Part shown: positions 18,640-27,198 of the stretch, one piece after another | Position numbering within the stretch: the first letter of the stretch is position 1 | How the letters are laid out: every line of letters starts with the position of its first letter | Source: Simplicispira psychrophila DSM 11588 | GTDB lineage: Bacteria; Pseudomonadota; Gammaproteobacteria; Burkholderiales; Burkholderiaceae_C | Assembly: GCF_000688255.1 (NCBI RefSeq) | Contig: NZ_JHYS01000006.1 | Coordinates: forward strand, 140,300-204,299 | Direction: 5' to 3' | Length of the DNA stretch: 64,000 bases | Notes under the pieces: model-generated | Seen by the model: the letters and a program-made list of their open reading frames with translations, nothing else | Database searches by the model: none | What the model was told of the DNA's origin: nothing | Position numbers and translations under genes: made by a program

Positions 18640-19063
18640 GAAGAACCTCACTCTGTGTATCGAATTGCGCGGATTAATCATTTTTGAGGCTCTCATCGTA
18701 CCCATTTGCCTATCGAAATGACGGCTTTTTGTAAGCGCCTGTTGCTGGTTTCTTGCCAAACTGGCGCACCTTACAACCGTGAAATCAGCCTTGCCAACAA
18801 GTGCATCAGCAATGTTACGCAGCCACCCGTAGTACCTGCAGCAGTCCATCCGCACGAAGCAAAACTGCAACGCAGTATCGCCACGTTCCTAGAACAGAAC
18901 ATGCATCAATTCTTTTTTGGTTTTGGTAAATAGTTATAATGGAAAGCTTTTCGATCCTCTGGCCGGCCGCTTTGCCCGCGTGATATGTCACGCATAACGC
19001 AAAGCCTGAACGTCAATCCCGATGCAGCCACTTATGGCGCGGACATGATCGTTGAATGTCAAC
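18640..19063. other. gap between esterase and rplS, carrying the rplS promoter
   Basis: The gap is 424 bases. The left part shows no convincing gene; a 75-codon plus frame at 18706-18933 has no recognisable family and poor context. The right part has a strong TATAAT and the presumed rplS leader. Esterase promoter elements on the minus strand were not clear. Confidence 0.5.
18935..18940 (+). promoter_or_regulatory. candidate rplS promoter -10
   Basis: A perfect TATAAT in GTTATAATGG lies 124 bases before rplS, preceded by a T-rich stretch instead of a proper -35. It would give rplS its own transcription, needed because the esterase gene separates it from rpsP-rimM-trmD. Confidence 0.55.
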
Positions 19064-19471
19064 ATGAACCTGATCCAGACCCTCGAAGCGGAAGAAATTG
19101 CCCGCCTCGGCAAGACCCTGCCTGAATTTGCCCCCGGCGACACGGTTATCGTGAGCGTCAACGTGGTTGAAGGTACGCGCAAGCGTATGCAAGCCTACGA
19201 AGGTGTGGTGATTGCCAAGCGCAACCGTGGCCTCAACAGCGGTTTCACCGTGCGCAAGATCTCTAACGGCGAAGGCGTGGAGCGTACGTTCCAGACCTAC
19301 AGCCCACTGATTGCCAAGATCGAAGTCAAGCGCCGTGGTGACGTGCGCCGCGCCAAGTTGTACTACCTGCGCGAGCGCAGCGGCAAGTCGGCACGTATCA
19401 AAGAAAAGCTGCCACAGCGCGTCAACAAGACGGCCGCTGCACCCGCACCAGCCCCAGTGGCTGCTGCTTAA
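19064..19471 (+). CDS. rplS: ribosomal protein L19 (bL19)
   Basis: A 135-residue large-subunit protein at the 30S-50S interface. Signatures are [60 protein letters not shown] and [19 protein letters not shown]. An Ala/Pro tail of about 15 residues follows. The ATG at 19064 is chosen; an in-frame TTG at 19052 adds four residues not seen in relatives. No strong ribosome site is visible. A terminator follows at once. Confidence 0.97.
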   Translation: MNLIQTLEAEEIARLGKTLPEFAPGDTVIVSVNVVEGTRKRMQAYEGVVIAKRNRGLNSGFTVRKISNGEGVERTFQTYSPLIAKIEVKRRGDVRRAKLYYLRERSGKSARIKEKLPQRVNKTAAAPAPAPVAAA

Positions 19472-19512
19472 GACAGCGTCCAAGCCGTAGAACCTCGGTT
19501 CTACAGCGCCAG

Positions 19513-19547
19513 ACCGCCATCAGCGATATGCTGGTGGCGGTTTTTTT
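19513..19547 (+). terminator. rplS terminator
   Basis: ACCGCCA (19513-19519) pairs with TGGCGGT (19535-19541), with CAGC/GCTG extending the stem, followed by seven T. Confidence 0.9.
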
Positions 19548-19611
19548 ATGGGCCTCTCCCTGTTTCATTTTTCAAAATTTGCGCCCTGGGTGCTTTCTTA
19601 AGTGAGCTGCC

Positions 19612-20337
19612 GTGTCCCTCGCTTCCAAGCCGCCTTCTTCCGCTCCAGCGGCCTGCGTGCCGTGGTCTACGTTGCCGGATTTTGATCCGCGCAGCATGGC
19701 TGTCGTGGGTGTCGATATGCATTTGCCCGCCGTGCCTGTCACTGCGCAAACACCCGAGGCCTTGCGCCAGCGTTTTGCCACGCCGCCGATCTGGCTGCCT
19801 GAGGTCGAGCGCGAGAAAAGCTTTTCGGCCCGTCCGCCAGCCCATGCCTCGGTGTTGCTGCCCATCGTGCTGCGCGAGCAACCGATGGTGCTGCTGACCG
19901 AGCGGACAGTGCATTTGTCCACGCATTCGGGTCAGGTGGCCTTTCCGGGCGGTCGCGCCGATCCGCAAGACCTCAGCCCGGTAGCCACCGCCTTGCGCGA
20001 AGCAGAAGAAGAAGTCGGGCTGGACGCGCGCTTCGTGCAAGTGCTGGGCACCTTGCCGACCTACGTCACCGGCTCGTCGTTCATCATTTCGCCGGTGGTG
20101 GCGTTGGTGCAGCCCGAGTGCGTGCTGCGTCCGAATCCCTACGAGGTGGCGGAGATTTTTGAAGTACCGCTGGCCTTTTTGCTTGATCCGGCACACCACC
20201 AGCGCCATGTCTTGGAGTGGCAGGGTGTGCGCCGCGAGTGGTTTTCCATGCCCTACCAGAGCGGTGCCAAAAACCATTTCATCTGGGGTGCTACGGCGGG
20301 CATCTTGCGCAATTTTTACCGCTTCATGCGCGCATGA
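19612..20337 (+). CDS. NUDIX hydrolase, CoA pyrophosphatase type
   Basis: Cleaves CoA-like dinucleotides or pyrophosphates. The 241-residue protein has the CoAse form of the NUDIX box: LLTERTVHLSTHSGQVAFPG, then GGRADPQDLSPVATALREAE and EEVGL. The UPF0035 element (STHSGQVAFPGG) upstream of the box marks the NudL group. The GTG at 19612 is the likely start (MSLASKPPSSAPAACVPW), giving a longer N-terminus than E. coli NudL. Downstream is the CbiB-like gene, an order conserved in this family of bacteria. Confidence 0.88.
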   Translation: MSLASKPPSSAPAACVPWSTLPDFDPRSMAVVGVDMHLPAVPVTAQTPEALRQRFATPPIWLPEVEREKSFSARPPAHASVLLPIVLREQPMVLLTERTVHLSTHSGQVAFPGGRADPQDLSPVATALREAEEEVGLDARFVQVLGTLPTYVTGSSFIISPVVALVQPECVLRPNPYEVAEIFEVPLAFLLDPAHHQRHVLEWQGVRREWFSMPYQSGAKNHFIWGATAGILRNFYRFMRA

Positions 20338-20431
20338 GATGCAGGCAGGCTTTGCGGGTGCCGCTGCAGGTGCTGGCGCAGCGCTTCTGCAAGGTCAGCG
20401 CCGCGCCACTGTGTCGCTATCATTGCCCCCC

Positions 20432-21418
20432 ATGAGTTTCTTTGCCATCTTGTTTGCCTTGCTGATCGAGCAGGCGCGTCCGTTGGCCGGCAGCAACCCG
20501 ATTCATGCCGGATTGCGCGCCTGGTCTTTGTCGGTCAGTCGCAATTTTGATGCCGGCAAACCGCACCACGCCTGGGTCGCCTGGTGCGCGGCCGTACTGG
20601 TGCCGGCGCTGCTGGTGCTGGGGGTGCACTGGTTGCTGTTCTGGGGCCTGGGCTGGCCGTTTGCGGTGGTATGGAACGTGGCGGTGCTGTACCTCACGCT
20701 GGGTTTTCGCCAGTTCAGCCACCATTTCACCGGTTTGCGCGATGCCCTGGAAGAGGGCGATGCAGAGCGTGCGCGCGAGCTGCTGGCACGCTGGCAAAAG
20801 GTCGATGTCGGCGATTTGCCGCGCAGTGAGCTGGTGCGTCATGTCATCGAATATTCCGCGCTCGCTTCGCACCGCCATGTGTTTGGCGTGCTGGCCTGGT
20901 ATTCCGGCCTGGCAGCGTTGGGCCTGGGGCCGCTGGGCGCCGTGCTCTACCGCATGGCCGAGTTTGTTTCGCGCTACTGGAAGGCGCGCCCTGGCGGCGA
21001 GGTGCAACGGGCCAGCGCGGCGTTGCAAGAGGCGGCTGCCAAAGCGTGGATGGTGGTGGACTGGCTGCCAGCACGCCTGACCGCACTGTGTTTTGCCGTG
21101 GTCGGCAGTTTTGAAGAGGCGATTGAAGGTTGGCGCTTTCAGGCGCAGCACTTTCCCAATGACAACGATGGCGTGGTGCTGGCCGCCACCGCCGGTGCGC
21201 TGAATGTGCGCCTGGGCGGTGAAGCCCTCAAGGCGCGGGTGGATGCTTTGGCGCAGCAAGGCTTTTCTGCCGATGTCGGTATCGGTGACAGCACCAGCAC
21301 ACCGGGGCGCGAGCCAGAAATCGGTCACCTGCGCAGTGTCGTTGGGCTGGTCTGGCGCTCGGTGGTGGTGTGGATGCTGCTGCTGGCCTTGCTCACGCTG
21401 GCACGCCTGCTGGGTTAA
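20432..21418 (+). CDS. CobD/CbiB-like inner-membrane protein
   Basis: A 328-residue polytopic protein that resembles the cobalamin enzyme CobD/CbiB, adenosylcobinamide-phosphate synthase: MSFFAILFALLIEQARPLAG, FDAGKPHHAWVAWCAAVLVP, LTLGFRQFSHHFTGLRDALE and LALGLGPLGAVLYRMAEFVSRYW-type segments. Related genes next to rsgA are widespread in Burkholderiales that do not cluster it with cob genes, so a cobalamin role is uncertain here; no other cobalamin gene is in the window. The ATG at 20432 follows the NUDIX gene by 94 bases. Confidence 0.8.
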   Translation: MSFFAILFALLIEQARPLAGSNPIHAGLRAWSLSVSRNFDAGKPHHAWVAWCAAVLVPALLVLGVHWLLFWGLGWPFAVVWNVAVLYLTLGFRQFSHHFTGLRDALEEGDAERARELLARWQKVDVGDLPRSELVRHVIEYSALASHRHVFGVLAWYSGLAALGLGPLGAVLYRMAEFVSRYWKARPGGEVQRASAALQEAAAKAWMVVDWLPARLTALCFAVVGSFEEAIEGWRFQAQHFPNDNDGVVLAATAGALNVRLGGEALKARVDALAQQGFSADVGIGDSTSTPGREPEIGHLRSVVGLVWRSVVVWMLLLALLTLARLLG

Positions 21419-21445
21419 AGGAGCGTGGGCGCGGACGCGCCGTGC

Positions 21446-22399
21446 TCAGTAGCGCGTCTGGCCCAGTTCGGCAAATAGATCGCTATATATTTTGTAGCGA
21501 TTGGCGCTGATGCTGTCTGGGTCAGCGCTGTTTTTAAGCTTTTCTATCACGCCGCAGCCGGGCTCGTGCAGGTGGGTGCAGTTGTAGAACTTGCACGCTG
21601 TGGCATGGGCTGCAATATCGGGCATGCAGCCGGCCAGCTGCATCGGCGCGATGTGTTGCAGGCCAAACTCCTGGAAGCCGGGCGAGTCGATCAACGCGGT
21701 GCTGCGCTCTGCATCCACCCAATACAGCGCAGTGCTGGTGGTGGTGTGCTTGCCAGAGTTCAGCGCTTGCGAGATTTCGTTGGTCAACACGGTGGCGCCG
21801 GGCACCAGCAGATTGATCAGGGTGCTTTTGCCCGAGCCCGACGGGCCCAGCACCAGCGTGGTCTTGCCGCGCAGGTGCTGCATCAGCAGTTCGCGATCGA
21901 CGTCGCCCGAGGCGGTCAGTGACAGCGCCAGCACGCCGTAGTGGTGCTGGCCGTCGGCGCTGGCCATGCGCCGGTAGGGCAGCAGGCGCTCCCAGGCGCG
22001 GGCGAAGGGCTCGACCAAGTCAGTCTTGTTCAGCGCAATCAGTGGCTTGATATGCGCTGCTTCAGCGGCAATCAGGGCGCGCGCCAGCTGGCTTTCTGAG
22101 AACACCGGCTCGGCAGCGATCAGGATCAGCACTTGGTCCAAATTGGCAGCAAAAGACTTGGTGCGGATCTCATCCTGGCGATAGAACAGATTGCGCCGCT
22201 CCTGCACTTTTTCGATGGTGCCTTCGTCGCCTTGGCCGGCAGGCGCGGCTTGCCACAGGACCTCGTCACCGACCACCGACTGGCTTTTCTTGCCGCGCGG
22301 ATGGCAGATGCGGCGCGTGCCGTCGGGCGATTCGACCATGCAATGGCGGCCATGGCTGGCGACCACCAAACCAGGATGCAGAGCGCTGCGCTGGTTCAT
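21446..22399 (-). CDS. rsgA: ribosome small subunit GTPase RsgA
   Basis: A circularly permuted GTPase that checks late 30S maturation. In 317 residues: OB fold first, then G4 NKTD (124-127), G1 GPSGSGKST (185-193), G3 DSPGF (238-242), and the C-terminal zinc knuckle with Cys269, Cys274, His276 and Cys282. The ATG at 22399 (MNQRSALHPGLVVASHG) was chosen over a longer frame that overlaps phhB. It follows phhB with a 1-base gap, so the two are co-translated. The last 20 codons include ATAGCGATC and CGCTACAAAA, reminiscent of the dispersed repeat. Confidence 0.96.
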   Translation of the reverse strand: MNQRSALHPGLVVASHGRHCMVESPDGTRRICHPRGKKSQSVVGDEVLWQAAPAGQGDEGTIEKVQERRNLFYRQDEIRTKSFAANLDQVLILIAAEPVFSESQLARALIAAEAAHIKPLIALNKTDLVEPFARAWERLLPYRRMASADGQHHYGVLALSLTASGDVDRELLMQHLRGKTTLVLGPSGSGKSTLINLLVPGATVLTNEISQALNSGKHTTTSTALYWVDAERSTALIDSPGFQEFGLQHIAPMQLAGCMPDIAAHATACKFYNCTHLHEPGCGVIEKLKNSADPDSISANRYKIYSDLFAELGQTRY

Positions 22400-22400
22400 G

Positions 22401-22733
22401 TCAGGCGCCCAGCGCGTCAAAGCGTGCGGCGCAGTCGAAATCGCTGGCCGAGAGACCGGCCACAGCGTGCGTTTGCAGGCGCACCACGCAGCGGTCGTAA
22501 TACACCGACAGGTCGGGGTGGTGGTTTTGCGCGTGGGCAATGAAGGCCACGGCATTGACGAAGGCCAGGGTCTGGTAGTAGTTGGCGAAGCGGTAGGTTT
22601 TTTCGATGGCCACAGCCGCGCCGTCGCCGTGCAAGGTCCAGCCTTCTAGGTGTGCTAGTTCTGCTGCTATTTCTGTAGCTATAAGCACACGCTTGGTATG
22701 CGTTTCAGCCTCTTTTGTCTTATTTTTTGTCAT
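22401..22733 (-). CDS. phhB: pterin-4-alpha-carbinolamine dehydratase
   Basis: It dehydrates 4a-hydroxy-tetrahydropterin and so recycles the cofactor of phenylalanine hydroxylase. The 110-residue protein carries the family core: WTLHGDGAAVAIEKTYRFAN, then FVNAVAFIAHAQNHHPDLSV and YYDRCVVRLQTHAVAGLSAS, with the catalytic His pair in NHHPD. The N-terminal 25 residues are unusual (TKEAETHTKRVLIATEIAAE). Their codons (22661-22696) match the dispersed palindrome, so this segment looks acquired from a repeat. No phhA is present here. Confidence 0.9.
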   Translation of the reverse strand: MTKNKTKEAETHTKRVLIATEIAAELAHLEGWTLHGDGAAVAIEKTYRFANYYQTLAFVNAVAFIAHAQNHHPDLSVYYDRCVVRLQTHAVAGLSASDFDCAARFDALGA

Positions 22734-22738
22734 AGTGT

Positions 22739-24070
22739 TCAGGCAGGTGAAGGGGTGGACGCAGGCAGGCGCGCCAAGCGTGCGCTGGCGGGTGGGTGCG
22801 AATAATAAAACTGCACATACACCGGGTCGGGCGTCAAGGTGGCGGCGTTGTCTTGGTACAGCGTGAGCAGGGCTGAGGCCAGATCCGCGCCGTCGGCCTG
22901 GGCCATGGCGTAGGCGTCAGCCTGGAATTCATCGCGGCGCGACAGGCCGGCAAATAGCGGCCCCAGAAAGACGGTAAACACCGGCACCACCAGTAGAAAC
23001 AGCAGCAGTGCCAGGGCATCGTTGGAGGCGGTGGGGACGCCCGAGACCAGCATTGCCAAGCTGGGGCGCACGCCCAGACCGCTGTAAAACCATTCTTGTG
23101 CCATCAGCCAACCCAGCAGTGCAAAGCCGGCCAGGCTTAGGGCAAACAGCAGCGCCATGCGGCGCAGGATGTGGCGGTGCTTGAAGTGGCCCAGTTCGTG
23201 TGCCAGCACGGCTTCGACCTCGCTCGGGGAGAGCTGGCGCAGCAGCGTGTCGTAAAACACCACGCGCTTGGCGGCGCCAAAGCCAGTGAAATAGGCGTTG
23301 GCATGGGCACTGCGCCGGCTGCCGTCCATGACAAACAGTCCCTTGGCGGCAAAACCGCAGCGCTGCATCAGGGCCGTGACGCGCGCTTTGAGCGATTCGT
23401 CTTCGAGTGGCTGAAATTTGTTGAACAGCGGTGCAATAAAGGTTGGGTAGACCACCATCAGCAGCAGGTTGAAACCCATCCAGAACGCCCAGGCCCACAA
23501 CCACCACAGGCTGCCAGCAGCGCCCATCAGCCACAGGATCAGCGCGGCTATGGGCAGGCCGATCAGTGCGCCAATCAGCGTGGATTTGAGCAGATCACCC
23601 AGCCACAGGCGCGGTGTCATCTGGTTGAAGCCAAAGCGCTGTTCGACAACAAAGGTCTGGTACAGCGTGGCCGGCAGATCGATCAAGCTGCTGATCAGCA
23701 CAAACGCCGCCAGCAGCGCCAGTTGCTGTCCCATGCCGCTGCCCAGCGCTTGCAGCAGCCATTGGTTGAGCGCGTCGAGTCCGCCCAGTACCGTCCAGCT
23801 CAGCAGCACGGCGGCGCCGAGGGCCATTTCCAACAGGCTGAAGCGCGCTTTGACGAGGGTGTAGTCGGCGGCTTTCTGGTGTGCTTCGAGCGTGATGCGT
23901 TGGGTAAAAGCGGCCGGCACGGCGCTGCGGTGGCGCGCCACATGGCGAATCTGGCGCGAAGCCAGCCAAAATTTCAGCAGCAGACCGAGCACCAAAGTGG
24001 CAGCAAAAGCCAGGGTCAGGATCAAAGAAGGGGGGAGGGAGGCGGACGGGGCCACAGGCAGTTCAGGCAT
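22739..24070 (-). CDS. M48 family (Ste24-like) membrane metalloprotease
   Basis: A CAAX-protease-like zinc endopeptidase of the inner membrane, 443 residues. Five or more hydrophobic helices surround the zinc site HELGH in VEAVLAHELGHFKHRH; the third ligand Glu is in RRDEFQADAYAMA. SRRSAHANAYFTGFG and RVVFYDTLL are standard Ste24 motifs. Start at 24070 (MPELPVAPSASLPPSLILTL) was preferred; longer frames overlap divergent orn. Bacterial relatives are assumed to act in membrane-protein quality control, the native substrate being unknown. It lies 5 bases before phhB on the same strand. Confidence 0.9.
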   Translation of the reverse strand: MPELPVAPSASLPPSLILTLAFAATLVLGLLLKFWLASRQIRHVARHRSAVPAAFTQRITLEAHQKAADYTLVKARFSLLEMALGAAVLLSWTVLGGLDALNQWLLQALGSGMGQQLALLAAFVLISSLIDLPATLYQTFVVEQRFGFNQMTPRLWLGDLLKSTLIGALIGLPIAALILWLMGAAGSLWWLWAWAFWMGFNLLLMVVYPTFIAPLFNKFQPLEDESLKARVTALMQRCGFAAKGLFVMDGSRRSAHANAYFTGFGAAKRVVFYDTLLRQLSPSEVEAVLAHELGHFKHRHILRRMALLFALSLAGFALLGWLMAQEWFYSGLGVRPSLAMLVSGVPTASNDALALLLFLLVVPVFTVFLGPLFAGLSRRDEFQADAYAMAQADGADLASALLTLYQDNAATLTPDPVYVQFYYSHPPASARLARLPASTPSPA

Positions 24071-24098
24071 GACGCGCGAGTGTAGGGCATAGGCGACA

Positions 24099-24710
24099 AT
24101 GGCGCGCATGTCAGAAACCTCTCCTTTATCACCCCCCGAATCGCCGGCTTTGCCCGTGCCCATCCTGGCCAAATCCGACCAGAACCTGGTCTGGCTGGAC
24201 TGCGAAATGACCGGCTTGAATCCGCAAAAAGAACGCATCATTGAAATTGCCGTAGTCGTCACCGGGCCGAATCTGGAAATGCCCACCGAAGGCCCGGTGC
24301 TGGTGGTGCACCAGTCCGATGAACTGCTGGGCCAGATGGATGCCTGGAACAAGGGTACGCACGGCCGCAGTGGGCTGATTGAAAAAGTCAAAGCCTCGAC
24401 GCTGACCGAAGAGCAGGCGCAAGAGCAAATTTTGCAGTTCTTGCGGCATTACGTGCCCAAGGGCAAAGTGCCACTGTGCGGCAACAGCATTGGGCAGGAC
24501 CGGCGTTTTTTGGCGTTGTACATGCCCAAACTGGAAGCGTTCTTCCACTATCGCAACGTCGATGTCAGCACGCTGAAAGAGCTGGCCAAGCGCTGGAAGC
24601 CGACGGCCTACTCCAGTTTCAAGAAAGCGCAAAAACACACGGCGCTGGCCGATGTGTACGAGTCGATCGATGAGCTGGCGCACTACCGTGCACAACTTTT
24701 TGCGTTATAG
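24099..24710 (+). CDS. orn: oligoribonuclease
   Basis: A 3'-5' exoribonuclease that degrades 2-5 nt RNA and pGpG, closing c-di-GMP turnover. The DEDDh residues are in [32 protein letters not shown] and [15 protein letters not shown]. It has 203 residues from the ATG at 24099; a second ATG at 24108 (MSETSPLSP) is an equally good start because both precede the conserved region by 20 residues or more. Divergent from the M48 gene by 28 bases. Confidence 0.96.
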   Translation: MARMSETSPLSPPESPALPVPILAKSDQNLVWLDCEMTGLNPQKERIIEIAVVVTGPNLEMPTEGPVLVVHQSDELLGQMDAWNKGTHGRSGLIEKVKASTLTEEQAQEQILQFLRHYVPKGKVPLCGNSIGQDRRFLALYMPKLEAFFHYRNVDVSTLKELAKRWKPTAYSSFKKAQKHTALADVYESIDELAHYRAQLFAL

Positions 24711-24973
24711 GGTCTTTCGGGGCTTGCGGGAAAACCCGTATCCATGGCATAATTACCGGCTGCACCGCATATTCGCTGTGCAGATTGCGCATCTCCCCTC
24801 ACACGCCGGGTCGTGAACGCCAAGAGCACATTGTTTTGCCTCTTGCGTATCGCCATAAATACCCAGCCGCACCGGCCACGCTAGTGCAGGTTTCGTTTGA
24901 TGGTTGATGTTTTTTAACCATTGACGATGCCACCGCCGGCCACGCCGGTGTTCGCTTTCGTGTGAGAAAAAAT
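24711..24973 (+). promoter_or_regulatory. long leader of the DEAD-box helicase gene
   Basis: A 263-base gap. TTGCGG (24724-24729) and CATAAT (24748-24753), 18 bases apart, form a modest promoter. They would give a 5' leader above 200 bases with several inverted pieces (for example ATGGTT/AACCAT near 24900). Long leaders are known for cold-shock helicase genes. No protein-coding frame is convincing. Confidence 0.4.
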
Positions 24974-27016
24974 ATGACTGACACTTTCCAAGTGCAGGGC
25001 GACTTCGCGCCTGCTGACTCTTTTGTTGCTGACGTTGCTGTGCACAGCGCTATAGACGCTGTGGCTGCTATCGCAGCAGCTGCTGCCGCTACGGCTCCTG
25101 TGGCTGCCGCCGTCTCTGATGAGGCTGACGACGTTGCCGTGACCGCCAAGCCCAATGGCTTTATCGCAATGGGCTTGGCCCCCGAGTTGGTGCAAGCCGT
25201 GGCCGACCTGGGCTACACCCAGCCGACCAGCGTGCAAGACAAGGCTATTCCCTTGGCCATGGGCGCTGGCGCTGAAGGTGGCCGCTTTATCGACCTGATG
25301 GTTTCCAGCCAGACCGGTAGCGGTAAAACCGCCGCCTTCTTGCTGCCGGTGCTGCACACGCTGATCCGCCAACAAGCCGAAGCCGAAGCTGCCTTGCGCG
25401 CTGAATACGATCAATCCGTCGCCGAGGCCGTTGCCCGTGGCGAAGCGCCTCCCAAGCGCGCCAAGCGCAAAGACCCGACCAACCAGCGCAACTTCAAGCC
25501 CGCCGTGCCCGGTGCGCTGATTGTTTGCCCGACCCGCGAGCTGGCCCAGCAAGTGGCGCACGACGCGATTGACTTGGTCAAACACGCCCGTGGCCTGCGC
25601 GTGGCCAACGTGGTCGGCGGTATGCCGTACCAATTGCAAATTGCCAAACTGCAAAACGCTGACTTGGTGGTGGCTACCCCCGGCCGTTTGCTCGACTTGC
25701 AGCGCTCGATGCAAATCAAGCTCGACAAGGTGCAATTTTTGGTGGTGGACGAAGCCGACCGTATGCTCGACTTGGGCTTCTCGGACGACTTGGCCGACAT
25801 CAACCAGCTGACCAGCCAGCGCAAGCAAACCATGATGTTCAGTGCCACGTTTGCGCCGCGCATTCAGCAGCTGGCCATGCGCGTGATGCGTGACGGGGGT
25901 TCTTCGGTCAAGAAGATCCAGATCGACACGCCGCACGAAAAGCACGCCAACATCAAGCAGGTGCTGTATTGGGCGGACAACGCACAGCACAAGCGCAAGA
26001 TGCTGGACCACTGGTTGCGTGACACCACCATCAACCAGGCCATCGTATTTGCCAGCACCCAAGTCGAATGCGACGGCTTGGCTGCCGACCTGCAACAAGA
26101 AGGTTTTAGCGCCGTCGCGTTGCACGGTGCTCTGAGCCAAGGCTTGCGCAATCGCCGCCTGATGGCACTGCGCGGCGGCGAAGTCCAGATTTTGGTGGCT
26201 ACCGATGTGGCCGCGCGCGGCATTGACGTGCCCACCGTGACCCACGTTTTCAACTACGGCCTGCCCATGAAGGCTGAGGACTACACCCACCGCATTGGCC
26301 GTACCGGCCGCGCGGGCCGCGATGGTCTGGCCGTGACGTTTGCCGAATTCCGCGACCGTCGCAAGATTTTCGACATCGAAGGCTATAGCCACCAGCAGTT
26401 CAAGGCCGAGGTCATTCCGGGCCTGGAGCCGGTGCAGCGCTTCCCCCAGGGCGGCAGCCGTCCACAAGGTGACTTCGGCGGCGCAGGCCGTGGTGCTCCA
26501 TCGCGTGGCAAGTTTGGCGGCGGTAGTGGTGGCGGCGCACGTGGCTTCGGCGGCGGTGACCGTGGTGGTTTTGGCGGTGGCGGTGGTGGTGGCTTCGGCG
26601 GCGATCGTGAGCGCAGTGACCGTGGTGAGCGCAACTTCGGCGGCGCCAGCGGTTTCAATGACCGCCAGCGTACCCAAGGCCGTCCTGACGACCGGGGTGG
26701 ATTCGGTGGCGGTGGTGGCGGCAATTTTGGCGCCCCACGTGAAGACCGTGGTTTTGCGCCACGCCGTGACAACGAAGGTTTTGCTCCGCGCAAGCCAGCG
26801 TTTGGCGACAGCCCACGTCCCGCCTTTGCTCCGCGCAATGAAGGCGGCGGTGCTCCCCGTGGCGATTTTGCCCCGCGCCGTGACAACGACAGCTTTGCGC
26901 CTCGCAAGCCAGCGTTTTCTAAGCCCGGTGCTGGCGGCCCCGGCGGTGCAGGTGGCGGCAAGCCATTCACACCGCGCGGCGATGCACACAAGCGCCCAGC
27001 CCGCCCAGCACGTTAA
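24974..27016 (+). CDS. DEAD-box RNA helicase with Gly/Arg-rich tail (RhlE-like)
   Basis: An ATP-dependent RNA helicase for ribosome assembly or RNA decay. Within 680 residues: a low-complexity Ala/Val N-terminus (1-55), Q motif (FIAMGLAPELVQAVADLGYT), motif I SQTGSGKTAAF, Ia PTRELAQQ, II DEAD in VVDEADRMLDLGF, III SAT, V ATDVAARGID and VI HRIGRTGRAGR. From about residue 490 the chain is a Gly-rich, Arg-rich tail with recurring FGGG, FAPRRDN and FAPRKP units, as in RNA-annealing tails. An in-frame GTG at 24962 is rejected. A terminator follows. Confidence 0.94.
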   Translation: MTDTFQVQGDFAPADSFVADVAVHSAIDAVAAIAAAAAATAPVAAAVSDEADDVAVTAKPNGFIAMGLAPELVQAVADLGYTQPTSVQDKAIPLAMGAGAEGGRFIDLMVSSQTGSGKTAAFLLPVLHTLIRQQAEAEAALRAEYDQSVAEAVARGEAPPKRAKRKDPTNQRNFKPAVPGALIVCPTRELAQQVAHDAIDLVKHARGLRVANVVGGMPYQLQIAKLQNADLVVATPGRLLDLQRSMQIKLDKVQFLVVDEADRMLDLGFSDDLADINQLTSQRKQTMMFSATFAPRIQQLAMRVMRDGGSSVKKIQIDTPHEKHANIKQVLYWADNAQHKRKMLDHWLRDTTINQAIVFASTQVECDGLAADLQQEGFSAVALHGALSQGLRNRRLMALRGGEVQILVATDVAARGIDVPTVTHVFNYGLPMKAEDYTHRIGRTGRAGRDGLAVTFAEFRDRRKIFDIEGYSHQQFKAEVIPGLEPVQRFPQGGSRPQGDFGGAGRGAPSRGKFGGGSGGGARGFGGGDRGGFGGGGGGGFGGDRERSDRGERNFGGASGFNDRQRTQGRPDDRGGFGGGGGGNFGAPREDRGFAPRRDNEGFAPRKPAFGDSPRPAFAPRNEGGGAPRGDFAPRRDNDSFAPRKPAFSKPGAGGPGGAGGGKPFTPRGDAHKRPARPAR

Positions 27017-27048
27017 TCGCTGCTAGCGGCTAACCGCTAACAACAAAA

Positions 27049-27082
27049 AAACCGGCTCTTTCAATAGAGACGGTTTTTTTTT
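27049..27082 (+). terminator. helicase gene terminator
   Basis: AACCG/CGGTT with inner TCT/AGA pairing is followed by nine T. It lies 32 bases after the stop codon. Confidence 0.85.
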
Positions 27083-27100
27083 CGTCCAATGCTCGGCATC

Positions 27101-27148
27101 AAAATTAATAGCTACTAGCGCACGTATTTAAAAGGCTAGAGGCCAAAA
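27101..27148. repeat. dispersed palindrome, partial copy
   Basis: AATAGCTACTAGCGCACG (near 27107-27124) is the left arm of the repeat. The right arm is decayed to GGCTAGAGGCC. It is located after the helicase terminator. Confidence 0.6.
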
Positions 27149-27170
27149 GAAGCATAAATTGGTACCGTAG

Positions 27171-27192
27171 GTTGGGTTGTATCCAACCCAAC
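27171..27192. repeat. GTTGGGTTG hairpin, possible REP element
   Basis: GTTGGGTTG pairs perfectly with CAACCCAAC around TATC. GTAGGTTGGGTT-type hairpins are widespread REP-like sequences linked with RAYT transposases in other genomes. No RAYT gene is in the window. It lies 7 bases from the permease stop and could also terminate it. Confidence 0.6.
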
Positions 27193-27198
27193 GGGCTG

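Noticed and set aside
18640..18870. Upstream extension of the esterase frame by 77 codons
   Set aside because: The signal peptide at 18639 with a ribosome site marks the true start; the extension has no similarity to signal-bearing relatives.
18706..18933. 75-codon plus-strand frame between esterase and rplS
   Set aside because: It has no recognisable domain or ribosome site and ends beside the rplS -10, so chance is the simpler reading.
21478..21510. Repeat-like inverted stretch in the 3' end of rsgA
   Set aside because: CGCTA/TAGCG pairing resembles the repeat, but the match is too short to separate from chance, and the protein end aligns normally.
26383..26991. 202-codon minus-strand frame rich in Pro, Arg and Lys
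   Set aside because: It is the antisense of the Gly/Arg-rich helicase tail; repetitive GC-rich codons keep the opposite strand open.
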